A stretch of 64,000 bases of DNA from Nocardioides psychrotolerans (GTDB lineage Bacteria; Actinomycetota; Actinomycetes; Propionibacteriales; Nocardioidaceae), in NCBI RefSeq assembly GCF_900113685.1, contig NZ_FOQG01000007.1, positions 1 through 64,000 on the forward strand, written 5' to 3'. Below, piece by piece: positions 26,203 to 35,973 of this stretch. The notes under the pieces are model-generated. The model was given only the letters and a program-made list of their open reading frames with translations. It was not told the origin of the DNA and did no database searches. A program made the position numbers and the translations under genes. Position 1 is the stretch's first letter, and the number at the start of each line of letters is the position of its first letter.

Positions 26203-26796
26203 TCAGGAGTTGAAGCGCTGCTGCGTCTTCTCGAGGCCGTCGGTGACGAGCGACTCCACGGCATCGGCGGCGGAGTCGACCTGGAAGGGCAGCTCCTTGC
26301 GCTCGACCTTGGCATAGTCCGACAGCACGAAGTCGGCGACGTCCTGGCGACCCGGGGGGCGGCCGATCCCGGCGCGGACGCGGTAGAAGTCACCGGTGCC
26401 GAGCGAGGAGCGCATCGACTTGAGGCCGTTGTGGCCGTTGTCGCCCCCGCCGAGCTTGGTGCGCAGCGTGCCGAAGCCGATGTCGAGCTCGTCGTGGATC
26501 GCGATGATCCGGTCGGGGGCGACCTTGTAGAAGGTGGCGAGCGCCTTGACCGGGCCGCCGACCTCGTTCATGTAGGACCGTGGTCGCGCGAGGACGACGC
26601 GCGGGCCGGGCACACCCGGGGCGCCGAGTCGTCCTTCGACGACCTCGGCGCGCCCGGTCTTGTGCGACTTGAAGGGCGACCCCAGGCGACGAGCGAGCTC
26701 GTCGGTCACGAGGTAGCCGATGTTGTGCCGGTGACCGGCGTACTTCTCCCCGGGGTTGCCCAACCCGACCACGAGCCAGACGTCGGCTGTGGTCAC
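26203..26796 (-). CDS. pth: Peptidyl-tRNA hydrolase
   Basis: 197 residues. It frees tRNA from peptidyl-tRNAs dropped by ribosomes. Key segments are [18 protein letters not shown] with the catalytic His of [14 protein letters not shown] (Met/Asn substrate contact), [10 protein letters not shown] with the catalytic Asp, and [12 protein letters not shown]. The GTG at 26796 is preferred, with AAGGAG 6 nt upstream. The longer frame to 26898 would add an unrelated Ser/Pro-rich stretch and overlap the rplY stop. It follows rplY by about 100 nt, the usual actinobacterial order. Confidence 0.96.
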   Translation of the reverse strand: MTTADVWLVVGLGNPGEKYAGHRHNIGYLVTDELARRLGSPFKSHKTGRAEVVEGRLGAPGVPGPRVVLARPRSYMNEVGGPVKALATFYKVAPDRIIAIHDELDIGFGTLRTKLGGGDNGHNGLKSMRSSLGTGDFYRVRAGIGRPPGRQDVADFVLSDYAKVERKELPFQVDSAADAVESLVTDGLEKTQQRFNS

Positions 26797-26894
26797 GCTG
26801 GGCTCCTTGCTGGGCTCCTCGGGGTTCGTCCCACCCGATGACGATGGCGAGACAGGTGAGATGAGACGGCCCAGGAACCACCTGAGCCGGCGGA

Positions 26895-27587
26895 TCACTC
26901 CGCTGCGTCCTCGGAGGCCGTGTCGCCCGAGGCATCCATGGCCTTGGCCTCGTCCTGGGCCTCGGCAACCTCGTCCTCGGACGGGTCGCGCTCGATGCCG
27001 GCCTCGGACTCGGCCTCCTCCAGCTCGGCCTCGAGGGCCGCGGCGGACATCTGCTCGGTGACGTTGATGATGAGCGTGTCGCCGTCGACCAGCAGGGTCG
27101 AGCCCGAGGGCAGCTTGAGGTCGGAGGCGTGGATCTGGGTGCCCGCACGGGCGTCCTGGATGTCGATGTCGATCTGCTCGGGGATGTGCGTGGCCTCGGC
27201 CTCGATCTGGACCGTGACGTTCTCGGTCACGACCAACGTGTCGGGGGCGGCGTTGCCGATGACGTTGACACGGACGTCGACGGTGACCTTCTCGCCCTTG
27301 CGGACAGCCACGAAGTCGATGTGCTCGAGGTGACGCTTGATCGGGTCGACCTGGATCTCCCGGGCCAGCGCAAGCTGCGTGGTGCCGTCGATCTCGATCT
27401 CGAGGAGCGCGTTGGAGCCACCGCGCTTGAGCGCCATCATCGTCTCGTGGCCCGGCAGGGTGAGGTGGATCGGGTCGTTGCCGTGGCCGTAGATGACCGC
27501 GGGGACCTTGTTCTCGCGGCGGATGCGACGTGCGGCGCCCTTGCCGAACTCGGTGCGGGTCTCGGCGCTGATCTTCTCTACAGACAT
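26895..27587 (-). CDS. rplY: 50S ribosomal protein L25/general stress protein Ctc
   Basis: 230 residues. The N-terminal L25 domain ([21 protein letters not shown], about 10-30, and VIYGHG) binds 5S rRNA. The long C-terminal TL5/Ctc beta domain follows, then an acidic Glu/Ala/Asp-rich tail of about 45 residues common in actinobacteria. ATG 27587 is used, with GGAGAG about 9 nt upstream. The longer frame has no family match. It pairs with pth downstream; glmU-prs, usually directly upstream, are about 6 kb away here. Confidence 0.96.
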   Translation of the reverse strand: MSVEKISAETRTEFGKGAARRIRRENKVPAVIYGHGNDPIHLTLPGHETMMALKRGGSNALLEIEIDGTTQLALAREIQVDPIKRHLEHIDFVAVRKGEKVTVDVRVNVIGNAAPDTLVVTENVTVQIEAEATHIPEQIDIDIQDARAGTQIHASDLKLPSGSTLLVDGDTLIINVTEQMSAAALEAELEEAESEAGIERDPSEDEVAEAQDEAKAMDASGDTASEDAAE

Positions 27588-27800
27588 GGGGTGACTCTCT
27601 CCTGGTGCGATTTCTCTACGTCCTGGCCGACGAGCGACCACGGGTGGCTGGGGGCCGGGGCGAGAGCACGAACGCCGCACGCAACAGCGCGCGGCGTGAG
27701 AGCCGGCCCTGTCGATCACGGAGCTCTGAGACTCCCTCGCCGAGGCAACTTCCCGATCTTAGACAAGGGCGGGGGCCGGTGGCGAATCGAGCCGGTCAGG

Positions 27801-28585
27801 TCAGGTCCGGTCCAACGACGCCGTACGCCGGCTCTCGTCCTCGAAGAAGCGCAGCAGCGCCAGCCCGGCGACGGTGAAGAGCGCCCCGCCCCCGAGCTCG
27901 CGGAGCATCAGCCCGCCCACCGCCCCCAGACCGCTCCCGTCGGCCAGCAGTCGACCCGCCTCGATGGCGTGGGTCAGTGGCAGCCAGGTGCCGACCGCCG
28001 CCATCCACCCGGGCAGGTCGTCGAGCGCGATGTTGGTGCCACAGAAGACGAGCAGCACGCAGAACACGACGTTGCCGAGGACCGCGGTCTCACGGACCCG
28101 CAGCGCCAGCGCTCCCATCGCCAGACCCAGGCCCGTGCAGGAGACCGAGGCGACGAGCACGACCACGAGCAGCGCCGGCCAGGCACCGGCCGGGATCCTG
28201 ACGTCGAGCAGCAGCACCCCTGCGAGGACACCGACCATGGCGACTCCCCACCCGTTGGCGATGACCGGCAGCGCCCGGCCCAGGAACAGCGGGATCCGTC
28301 GCGCCGGGGTCGCCAGCACGATGCCGAGCGTGCCGCCCTCGCGCTCGCGCCGATCGTGGAGCCCATCGCGAACAGGCACGGGATCGCTGCGTAGTTGAGC
28401 GCGTTGCCGATCACGTAGAACTCGTCGTCGCCGACGCCCGCACTGCGGCCGGTGTAGGCGAACAGCAGGATCTGGCAGATCGGCGACACGATGAGCGAGG
28501 GGATCAGGATCCAGGGGCTGAGCCAGCCGAACATCGCCCGATAGCTCATCAGGCCGCCGATGAAGAAGATCCGCACGTTGGTCAT
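27801..28585 (-). pseudogene. ABC-2 exporter permease, frameshifted
   Basis: From ATG 28585 the reading frame gives MTNVRIFFIGGLMSYRAMFG, membrane helices and ends its family-like stretch at LFAMGSTIG. The continuation (EREGGTLGIVLATPARR, then four more helices) is in another frame down to 27801. Total length is 785 nt, one base short of 262 codons. The switch is near 28340-28352 in a CG repeat, and restoring one base gives the normal STIGA-EREGTLG junction. Its ATG overlaps the stop of the preceding permease piece (ATGA 28582-28585). It is either a true -1 deletion or a sequencing slip, but the partner genes are also broken. Confidence 0.75.
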
Positions 28586-29127
28586 GTGAGGGCCAACGTC
28601 GCGTTGCGACGCGCCGAGTCGACCAGGCGCCGACCGAGGTAGGCCGCCAGCGCTGCGTAAGCGAGACCGATCGCCGCGCACACGCCGAGGTCGGCCCACG
28701 GGCTGCCGCCGGAGGCCGCCTCGCGGACCGCGTCCATGGCCCAGGTGGTGGGGATCGCCCACGACAGCGGCTGGATCCAGACGGGCAGCGAGGAGACGGG
28801 GATCAGGAAGCCGCAGAGCAGCCAGCCGGGATACTCCAGCGCCGCACCGAGCGCCCAGGAGGTGCGGTAGCGCACGGCGGTGACGGAGAGGAAGAAGCCG
28901 AAGAGCGCCAGGCTGAGCCCCGCCATCAGCACGCCCAGGACGAAGAGCGGCCAGCTGGCGACCTCGAGGCGGAGGTCGAAGACCCACCGCATCCAGAGGA
29001 TCGTGGCCACGACGCAGTAGAGCCCGATCGTCGAGAGCGCCATCGTGGTCGGCACCAGCACCCGGGTCAGCGAGATCGGGGCCGCGACGACCAGCTCGAG
29101 GGTGCCCGCCCAGCGTTCGCGGGTCAG
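28582..29127 (-). pseudogene. ABC-2 exporter permease, 5' end deleted
   Basis: The open frame begins abruptly at LTRERWAGTLELVVAAPISL, a motif normally found about 80 residues inside such permeases, and continues through four or five helices to a normal end (181 codons). The nearest ATG (29061) would skip part of this conserved loop. Its 5' edge coincides with the point where the ATPase gene breaks off, so one deletion of roughly 0.9 kb (estimated from family lengths) removed the ATPase 3' part and the permease 5' part. Confidence 0.75.
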
Positions 29128-29432
29128 CCGAAGACGTAGCCGATGCGGCGCCGCACCTCGCGGACGTCCTGCTCGACGTCGTAGCCGAGCACGCTGGCCC
29201 GCCCGCCCGAGGGGATCAGCAACGTGATGAGCATCTTGATCGTGGTCGTCTTGCCCGCACCGTTGGGGCCCAGGAGACCGAAGAGCTCGCCGCGCTCGAG
29301 GTGGAACGAGACGCCCTTGACCGCCTCGACGTCCTTGCGGGTGCGGCGCAGGATGCCGGTGCGGGTGACGAAGGTGCGACGCAGGTCGACCGCCTCCACC
29401 GCGAGGTCGGGGCGGCGGGCGTCCGAGAGCAT
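29124..29432 (-). pseudogene. ABC exporter ATPase, truncated after the first 102 residues
   Basis: The product begins normally and has Walker A (GPNGAGKTTT) and the strand SVLGYDVEQDVREVRRRIGY, then stops right after VFG. The Q-loop region, signature, Walker B and C-terminal domain (about 230 residues) are missing, so it cannot hydrolyse ATP. The family (the VFG-GDRGLY type, COG4586-like exporters with two permeases) is inferred from the start and from the two permease remnants downstream. A leaderless-type promoter is still intact. Confidence 0.75.
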
Positions 29433-29439
29433 GCTGAGG

Positions 29440-29445
29440 AGCCTA
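29440..29445 (-). promoter_or_regulatory. -10 element for a leaderless transcript of the broken ABC operon
   Basis: TAGGCT on the minus strand lies 7 nt before the ATG at 29432. It is divergent from the pepN promoter at 29480. Confidence 0.5.
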
Positions 29446-29479
29446 GGCGAGCGGTGCCGCCAGGCGCGCTCCCTTTACG

Positions 29480-29485
29480 TAGGGT
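29480..29485 (+). promoter_or_regulatory. -10 element for a leaderless pepN transcript
   Basis: TAGGGT ends 7 nt before the GTG at 29493. The spacer is CGGGGGG, with no clear ribosome-binding sequence. Confidence 0.5.
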
Positions 29486-29492
29486 CGGGGGG

Positions 29493-31967
29493 GTGTCCCT
29501 CACCCTCGGCGAAGCCCGCACCCGCGCGTCCCTGATCCGCGACGTCTCCTACGAGATCGACCTCGACCTGACCGACGCCACGACTGGCCACGCCTCCGGG
29601 ACCTTCGGCTGCACCACGACCGTCCGCTTCACCTCCAGCGCCGCCGACACGTTCCTCGAGCTCACGGCCGCCACCGACCTGGCGGTGACCGTCAACGGCA
29701 GGGCGCTTCCCGCCGACGCCGCCCGATCGTCGTACGACGGCAGGCGGCTGCTGCTGACCGGGCTGGTCGAGCACAACGTGGTGACGGTGGCCGCGCGGGT
29801 GCCCTACGTCACCGACGGCGACGGGATGTATCTGTTCACCGACCCTGCCGACGGGGAGACCTACGCCTCGGCCTACTGCGGCATGGACGTCGCGCAACGG
29901 GTCTTCGCCTGCTTCGACCAGAACGACCTGAAGGCCACCGTCGCGCTGGGCGTCACCGCCGACCCGACCTGGACCGTGGTCGCCAACGGCCGCGTGCTCG
30001 AGGACGGCACCGACCGCGACGCCGGTCGCTGGCGCTTCGCGACGACCGAGGTCTTCGCGATCCCGATGTTCGTCGTGTGCGCCGGTCCGTGGCACTCGCG
30101 CACCTGGGAGCACGCGGGGCTCCCCTTCGGCTGGCACGCGCGCCGCTCGCTGGGCGCCGAGCTCGACCGCGACTTCGAGGAGCTGCGGGCCACGACGACC
30201 GCGTGCTTCGACCACTACGCGACGCTCTTCACCGAGCCGATGCCCTACGACAGCTATGACCAGGCGTTCGTGCCGGGTCAGAACTGGGGCGCGCTGGAGT
30301 CGCCGGGCTGCGTGACCTACCGCGACGAGCTGCTCCCCCGCGGCCGGGTCACCGACCTGGCCCGCAGCCAGCGCGCGTCGATCATCGCCCACGAGATGGC
30401 GCACATGTGGTTCGGCAACCTCGTGACGATGACCTGGTGGGAGGACACCTGGCTCCAGGAGTCCTTCGCCGACTACATGGGCTACCGCGTCTCGGCCGAC
30501 GGGGCCGGCTTCGCCGGGGCGCTGCTCCAGCACGAGCTGCTCCGCAAGCCAAGTGCCTACCAGGCCGACGAGCGCCGCTCGACCCACCCGGTCGCCCCCG
30601 AGGCCGAGGACGTCCCCGACGTCGACGCGGCGTCCAACAACTTCGACGCGATCAGCTATTCCAAGGGCAACTCGGTGCTCCGCCAGCTGGTCACGTGGCT
30701 CGGCGACGACGCGTTCCTCGCCGGCGTCAACGCCTACCTCGGCGCGCACCGGCTCGGCAACGGCACGCTGGCCGACTTCATGGCCGCCCTCGACTCCGCC
30801 TCCGACCGCGACGTCCTCGGCTGGGTCCACGCCTGGCTGCGCACGTCCGGCTTCGACACGATCCGGGTCACCCGCGACGGTGGCGGGGTGCCCGTCGTGT
30901 CGCGCGACGGCACCCGTCCCCACCGCCTCCGCCTCACGTCGTACGACGAAGCGCCGGGCGGCGCGCTCGTCGAGCGGGAGAGCGTCTTGGTCGATGTCGG
31001 CGACGAGCCGGTGCGCCTCGACGACTGGGCCGGGCGCGTGGTGGTGCCCAACAGCCACGGCGAGACCTTCGTGCGCGTCGTGCCCGACACCGCGTCCTGG
31101 TCGGCACTGCTCTCGGGGCTGTCGAGCATCGACGACGACCTGGTGCGCGCCATAGCGTGGACCACGGCGTTCGACCTCGCCCACACCCGCCGCCTGCCGG
31201 CCGAGGACTTCCTCGACCTGGTCTCGCGCCACCTGCCCCACGAGCGCCACGTCACCGCCGTCGCTGCCGTGCTCACCCGCACCCTCGACTCCGTGGTGCC
31301 GCGTCGGATCGCGTCGTCAGGGGCGGCGCACGCGGTCGACCGGGTCGCCGACGCGTGCGCACGTGGCCTCGACACCACCCTCGACGAGCAGGTCCGCATC
31401 GAGCTGACCCGCGGGCTGGCCCGCACCTCGCGCGACACCGCGCTCCTCCAGGGCTGGCTCACCGACGGGGTCACGGATCACGGCGTCGCGCTCGACCCTG
31501 CCCTGCGGTGGCGCGTGGTCCACCGGCTCGCCGAGGTGGGGGCGCTCGACGCCGACGCGATCGAGACCGAGCGGGTCGCCGACGGCACGATCGACGGCGA
31601 GCTGGGTGCTGCCCGGGCGCTCGCTGCCCGTCCCACGGTCGAGGCCAAGGACGCCGCCTGGACGGCGTTGGCCGAGGACGACCAGGTCTCCAACCGGCGC
31701 TACGAGGCGCTGACCAGTGGGCTGTGGTCGCCCGAGCAGGCCGACCTGCTGGCGCCCTACGTCGCGGCCTACTGGCAGGTCAGCCCCCGCATCGCCGAGC
31801 GCCGCGGTCAGGCCTTCTCACAGGTCGTGCACCGCGCGTTCCCCGCGCTGGCGCTCACCGACGACCAGGTCGCCGACCTCGAGCAGGCGCTGGCGGGTGA
31901 CCTGCCGTCGGTCCTGCGCCGGGGCTGGGAGGACAAGCTCGACGACCTGAGGCCGGCAAATACCTGA
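29493..31967 (+). CDS. pepN: Aminopeptidase N (M1 family metallopeptidase)
   Basis: 824 residues. It removes N-terminal residues from peptides, is Zn-dependent and is probably cytoplasmic (no signal peptide). The zinc motif HEMAHMWFGN and the third ligand Glu in WLQESFADYMGY are intact, 18 residues apart as in the family. The substrate-anchoring GxMEN motif reads GALES (in NWGALESPGCVTYRDE), a double change. The C-terminal half is the helical ERAP1-like domain. The GTG at 29493 is used because a TAGGGT -10 lies just before it. The reading frame continues further upstream but overlaps the divergent ATPase gene. Confidence 0.95.
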   Translation: MSLTLGEARTRASLIRDVSYEIDLDLTDATTGHASGTFGCTTTVRFTSSAADTFLELTAATDLAVTVNGRALPADAARSSYDGRRLLLTGLVEHNVVTVAARVPYVTDGDGMYLFTDPADGETYASAYCGMDVAQRVFACFDQNDLKATVALGVTADPTWTVVANGRVLEDGTDRDAGRWRFATTEVFAIPMFVVCAGPWHSRTWEHAGLPFGWHARRSLGAELDRDFEELRATTTACFDHYATLFTEPMPYDSYDQAFVPGQNWGALESPGCVTYRDELLPRGRVTDLARSQRASIIAHEMAHMWFGNLVTMTWWEDTWLQESFADYMGYRVSADGAGFAGALLQHELLRKPSAYQADERRSTHPVAPEAEDVPDVDAASNNFDAISYSKGNSVLRQLVTWLGDDAFLAGVNAYLGAHRLGNGTLADFMAALDSASDRDVLGWVHAWLRTSGFDTIRVTRDGGGVPVVSRDGTRPHRLRLTSYDEAPGGALVERESVLVDVGDEPVRLDDWAGRVVVPNSHGETFVRVVPDTASWSALLSGLSSIDDDLVRAIAWTTAFDLAHTRRLPAEDFLDLVSRHLPHERHVTAVAAVLTRTLDSVVPRRIASSGAAHAVDRVADACARGLDTTLDEQVRIELTRGLARTSRDTALLQGWLTDGVTDHGVALDPALRWRVVHRLAEVGALDADAIETERVADGTIDGELGAARALAARPTVEAKDAAWTALAEDDQVSNRRYEALTSGLWSPEQADLLAPYVAAYWQVSPRIAERRGQAFSQVVHRAFPALALTDDQVADLEQALAGDLPSVLRRGWEDKLDDLRPANT

Positions 31968-31998
31968 CACCTGGGGCTCGGCACTGCATCCTTGCGGC

Positions 31999-33168
31999 AT
32001 GCCTCCGCGACAGCCCGTGCTCCGGGCCGCCCTCAGGTCGGCCCTCCTCGCGCTGGCCGCGGGCCTGGTCACCTCGCTCGTCGTCGTCGCCGGCGTCGCC
32101 ACGCAGGCCGTGCCGGTCCAGGCAGACCCCGGGACCGAGCAGGAGCGGGTCGCGAGGGCGGAGCTCGGCAGCTTCGACGCCCGCCTGGGCCCGCGCGCCT
32201 GCGCGCTCCTGGGCCGCGCCTGGACCTCCCAGGGCTGCAGCCGCACGACCTGCGCCCGCGCCGCCGACAAGGCGCGCCTCAACGCCAACGCCGAGATGTG
32301 CTTCACCCGCTCCGGTGCGTCCTTCGGGCGCGCCATCGACTTCCGCGTCTGCCGCGCCCTGCACCGGCCGTGGATCGCGGAGGTGAACCTCTGCGCCTCC
32401 AACCCCGCACGCACCAGCAGCGTCGTCGCCGCCGCGCGCCAGTGCGTGGGCGCGACCAAGGACTACGTGATGGTCCGCGAGCGCGCTGCGCGCTGGGACG
32501 AGTGCGTCACCCCGAGCCGGCGTCGCGACCTGGAGCGCATCGCCCGACGCACCGGCACCACGTTGCGCATCGTGGCCCTCCAGCGGTCCCGGACGCTCTG
32601 CGCGCTGCGCGACCACACGTCGTACGTCGACGGCATCTGTCGTTCCGTCCCGCCGACCACAACTCAGGGACCGCCCTCGGGCACGCTGCTCGTGGGCGAC
32701 TCGTTGAGCTGGCGGGCCAACGACGAGCTCGCCCGCCTGCGCCCGCAGTGGACGCTCGACGGCCTCCCCGGTCGGCGCGTGAGCCAGCTGCTCGTGCGCA
32801 TCCGCGACCACCTCGCCACCCAGGTCGCACCCAGCACGCTCGTCGTCGCGCTCGGCACCAACAGCACGACGTCGTGGACCAAGCAGGACTACCTCGACGC
32901 GACGGCGCTGGTGCCCGAGGAGACCCGGGTGCTGTTCGTGACGCCCTACCGCGCCGACGTCGGCAACGACGCCGCCGCGGTCAGTCGGGTCGACTCCTAC
33001 GACCGCTGGATGCGCGAGATCACCGCCGCCCGCCCGCACACCTGCCTGGCCGACTGGCGGTCACTGGTCGTCGACGACCCGGACCTGCTCGTCGACGGCA
33101 CCCACCAGACCCCCGACGGCGAGGCCGTCTGGGCGCAGCTCGTCAGCAGCTCCTGGGACGCCTGCTAG
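31999..33168 (+). CDS. Secreted SGNH/GDSL-type hydrolase
   Basis: 389 residues. An N-terminal signal/anchor helix (about 10-38) precedes a Cys-rich region (about eight cysteines between residues 65 and 215, likely disulfides). An SGNH domain follows: GDSLSWRANDEL with the nucleophile Ser (block I), a Gly-containing strand, GTNST (block III Asn) and DGTHQTPDGE with the catalytic Asp/His (block V). It resembles esterases/acyltransferases acting on surface polysaccharides; the substrate is unknown. It starts 31 nt after pepN and probably shares its transcript. It is convergent with prs. Confidence 0.85.
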   Translation: MPPRQPVLRAALRSALLALAAGLVTSLVVVAGVATQAVPVQADPGTEQERVARAELGSFDARLGPRACALLGRAWTSQGCSRTTCARAADKARLNANAEMCFTRSGASFGRAIDFRVCRALHRPWIAEVNLCASNPARTSSVVAAARQCVGATKDYVMVRERAARWDECVTPSRRRDLERIARRTGTTLRIVALQRSRTLCALRDHTSYVDGICRSVPPTTTQGPPSGTLLVGDSLSWRANDELARLRPQWTLDGLPGRRVSQLLVRIRDHLATQVAPSTLVVALGTNSTTSWTKQDYLDATALVPEETRVLFVTPYRADVGNDAAAVSRVDSYDRWMREITAARPHTCLADWRSLVVDDPDLLVDGTHQTPDGEAVWAQLVSSSWDAC

Positions 33169-33312
33169 ACGGGGTGGGGTGGGTGGCGGTCGCCTCGGGC
33201 GGGCGCTTCATCAAGGTATGTCGACGACCCGCCACTGCCCATGGCGTGCACCCCGTGGGAGGTGGAGTGTCGTCGTGGGAAGTCGCGGCCACCACAGCCG
33301 CACGACACACCC

Positions 33313-34293
33313 TCAGGCGTGGCCGTCGAACATCGACGTGACCGAGCCGTCGGCGAAGACCTCGTGGATCGCGCGGGCCAGGAGCGGGGCGATCGACAGG
33401 CAGGTCAGCTTGTCGAAGTGCCGGTCGTCGGCGAGCGGAAGCGTGTTGGTGACGACGATCTCGGCGGCCGAGGAGTTCTTGAGCCGATCGACGGCGGGGT
33501 CGGAGAGGATCGCGTGGGTGGCGGCGATGATGACGCCCGCGGCGCCGTCGTTCATGAGGGCCTCGGCGGCCTTCACGATCGTGCCGCCGGTGTCGATCAT
33601 GTCGTCGACCAGGACGCACATGCGCCCCTTGACGTCACCGACGACACGGTTGGCGACGACCTCGTTGGCCACGTCGGTGCGACGGGTCTTGTGGATGAAC
33701 GCCAGCGGCGCCCCACCCAGGCGGGCCGACCAGCGCTCGGCGACCTTGATCCGGCCGGCGTCGGGCGAGACGACGGCGAGAGGCTGGTCGCCGTACTTCT
33801 CCTTGACGTAGTCAGCCAGGATCGGCAGTGCCATCAGGTGGTCGACGGGGCCGTCGAAGAAGCCCTGGATCTGGTCGGCGTGGAGGTCCACGGTGATCAG
33901 GCGGTCCGCGCCGGCGGTCTTGAAGAGGTCGGCCATCAGGCGCGCCGAGATCGGCTCGCGGCCGCGGTGCTTCTTGTCCTGGCGGGCGTAGCCGTAGAAC
34001 GGCATGACCACGGTGATCCGCTTGGCCGACGCCCGCTTGAGCGCGTCGACCATGATCAGGTGCTCCATGATCCACTCGTTGACCGGCGCCGTGTGGCTCT
34101 GGATCACGAAGGCGTCGCACCCGCGGACGGACTCCTCGAAGCGGACGTAGATCTCGGAGTTGGCGAACTCGTAGGCCACCTGGGGCACGAGCTCGGTCTC
34201 GAGGATCGAGGCCACCTGCTCGGCGAGGACGGGATGCGCCCGGCCACTGAAGATCATCAGGTTCTTCTCGGTGGCCCGCTTCATTCCGGTCAC
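33313..34293 (-). CDS. prs: Ribose-phosphate pyrophosphokinase
   Basis: 326 residues. It makes PRPP from ribose-5-phosphate and ATP for nucleotide, His and Trp synthesis. Visible motifs are the FSGRAHPVLAEQVA opening, the flexible loop YGYARQDKKHRGREPISA, the metal site VDLHADQIQGFF, and the PRPP-binding loop VLVDDMIDTGGTI. The GTG at 34293 (VTGMKRATEKN) has AGGAG 11 nt upstream and matches the usual actinobacterial N-terminus. The longer frame reaches into the gap before glmU. It lies 64 nt after glmU on the same strand. Confidence 0.97.
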   Translation of the reverse strand: MTGMKRATEKNLMIFSGRAHPVLAEQVASILETELVPQVAYEFANSEIYVRFEESVRGCDAFVIQSHTAPVNEWIMEHLIMVDALKRASAKRITVVMPFYGYARQDKKHRGREPISARLMADLFKTAGADRLITVDLHADQIQGFFDGPVDHLMALPILADYVKEKYGDQPLAVVSPDAGRIKVAERWSARLGGAPLAFIHKTRRTDVANEVVANRVVGDVKGRMCVLVDDMIDTGGTIVKAAEALMNDGAAGVIIAATHAILSDPAVDRLKNSSAAEIVVTNTLPLADDRHFDKLTCLSIAPLLARAIHEVFADGSVTSMFDGHA

Positions 34294-34357
34294 AGCGTCG
34301 GTTGCTCCTGGGTCGCGGCGGGGTGGTGTGCTCGGCATTCTGCCCCCGGGAGGGCGA

Positions 34358-35857
34358 TCAGCCCAAGTCAGGACCCCGGTCTTGAGACGAGTCCTCCGCC
34401 ACATCGCCCGCCTGCTGTGCGGCCGCCTCGGCAGCAGCGACAGCGGAGGCAGCAGCGGCGGCCTGGGCCGTGCCGGCCCGCTTGCGCTGTGCCCAGCCCT
34501 CGAGGTGGCGCTGGGGCCCGCTGCTGACAGCCAGGGCGCCCGGCGGGACGTCACGTCGTACGACGGTCCCCGCGCCGGTCGCGGCGCCGTCACCGATGGC
34601 GATCGGTGCGACGAACGTGTTGTGGGAGCCGGTCCGGGCGTGGCGACCCACCGTGGTGCGGTGCTTGGCGACCCCGTCGTAGTTGGCGAAGATCGTGCCG
34701 GCGCCGATGTTGGTGCCCTCGCCGATCTCGGCGTCGCCGACGTAGGAGAGGTGCGGCACCTTGGCGTCGTCGCCGATCACGGCGTTCTTGGTCTCGACGA
34801 AACCGCCGATCTTGCCGCGGGCACCGAGCTGCGTGCCCGGGCGCAGGTAGGAGAAGGGCCCGACCGTGGCCTCGGCCCCGATCACCGCGAGCTCGGCCTG
34901 CGTACGCACGACCCGGGCGCCGGCGCCCACCTCACAATCCTTGAGCGTCGTGTCGGGGCCGATCACGGCGTCCTCGGCGACCACGGTCGCGCCGAGCAGC
35001 TGGGTGCCGGGCAGGATCGTGACGTCCTGGGCGAGGACGACGTCGGCGTCGATCCAGGTGGTCGCGGGGTCCATCACGGTGACCCCGTCGCGCATCCACT
35101 GGCCCACGATGCGGCGGTTGAGCTCGGCGCCGAGCTGGGCCAGCTCCTCACGGTCGTTGGCACCCTCGGTCTGCCACGGGTCGTCGATGGCGTGCGCGCC
35201 GACGGTGAGCCCGGCATCGCGGGCGAGCTGGACGAGGTCGGTGAGGTAGTACTCGCCCTTGGCGTTGTCGTTGCCGATCCGCGGCAGCGCCTCGATGAGG
35301 AACTCCGCGTCGAAGGCGAGGATGCCCGAGTTGATCTCGGCGATCTCGCGCTGGTCGATGGTGGCGTCCTTCTCCTCGATGATCGCCTCGACGTCCCCCT
35401 CGTGGTCCCGCAGGATCCGCCCGTAGCCGAAAGGATCGGCCACGATCGCGCTCAGCACGCTGACCGCACGCTGGGCCGCCTCGTGCTCGGCGGCGAAGGC
35501 GCGCAGGCTCTCGCCCCGCAGCAGCGGGGTGTCACCGGTGGCCACGATGACGGTGCCGGTCGTGCCCTCGGCGGCGAGCGCGTCCATCGCGACGCGTACG
35601 GCGTGCCCGGTGCCGCGCTGCTCCTCCTGGACGGCGAGCACGACGTCCGGCACGAGCGCCTGGATGTGGGCTCCGACGGTCTCACGCTGGTGGCCGACCA
35701 CCGCGACGATCCGCCGCGGCTCGACGGCCTCCACGGCCTTCAGGACGTGGCCGATCATGCTTCGCCCCCCGACGGGGTGCAGCACCTTCATCGTCTTGGA
35801 CCTCATCCGCGTACCCCCGCCCGCGGCGAGGACGACGACGGTCAGCTCACGTGACAC
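34358..35857 (-). CDS. glmU: Bifunctional UDP-GlcNAc pyrophosphorylase/glucosamine-1-P acetyltransferase
   Basis: 499 residues. It performs the last two steps of UDP-GlcNAc synthesis for peptidoglycan. The N-terminal nucleotidyltransferase has LAAGGGTRMRSKTMKVLHPV (about 10-29) and the GDTPLL strand. The C-terminal half is a left-handed beta helix of hexapeptide repeats, ending with AVSSGPQRHLEGW. About 45 Ala/Glu-rich residues follow the enzyme core. The GTG start at 35857 has GGGGAG 11 nt before it. It is cotranscribed with prs. Confidence 0.97.
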   Translation of the reverse strand: MSRELTVVVLAAGGGTRMRSKTMKVLHPVGGRSMIGHVLKAVEAVEPRRIVAVVGHQRETVGAHIQALVPDVVLAVQEEQRGTGHAVRVAMDALAAEGTTGTVIVATGDTPLLRGESLRAFAAEHEAAQRAVSVLSAIVADPFGYGRILRDHEGDVEAIIEEKDATIDQREIAEINSGILAFDAEFLIEALPRIGNDNAKGEYYLTDLVQLARDAGLTVGAHAIDDPWQTEGANDREELAQLGAELNRRIVGQWMRDGVTVMDPATTWIDADVVLAQDVTILPGTQLLGATVVAEDAVIGPDTTLKDCEVGAGARVVRTQAELAVIGAEATVGPFSYLRPGTQLGARGKIGGFVETKNAVIGDDAKVPHLSYVGDAEIGEGTNIGAGTIFANYDGVAKHRTTVGRHARTGSHNTFVAPIAIGDGAATGAGTVVRRDVPPGALAVSSGPQRHLEGWAQRKRAGTAQAAAAASAVAAAEAAAQQAGDVAEDSSQDRGPDLG

Positions 35858-35973
35858 AGCAACTCATGCTCCCCGGGGATGGTCGATAGGGACGCATGCT
35901 GTCACAGGTCCCTGCGGACCCGATCGGGGTCGACCTTCGTCGTGGCCCTGACGCCGGGCCGCGCGCCACCTGG

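Noticed and set aside
29475..31250. 591-codon frame antisense to pepN
   Set aside because: pepN motifs on the plus strand are unambiguous; this is a GC3 artefact.
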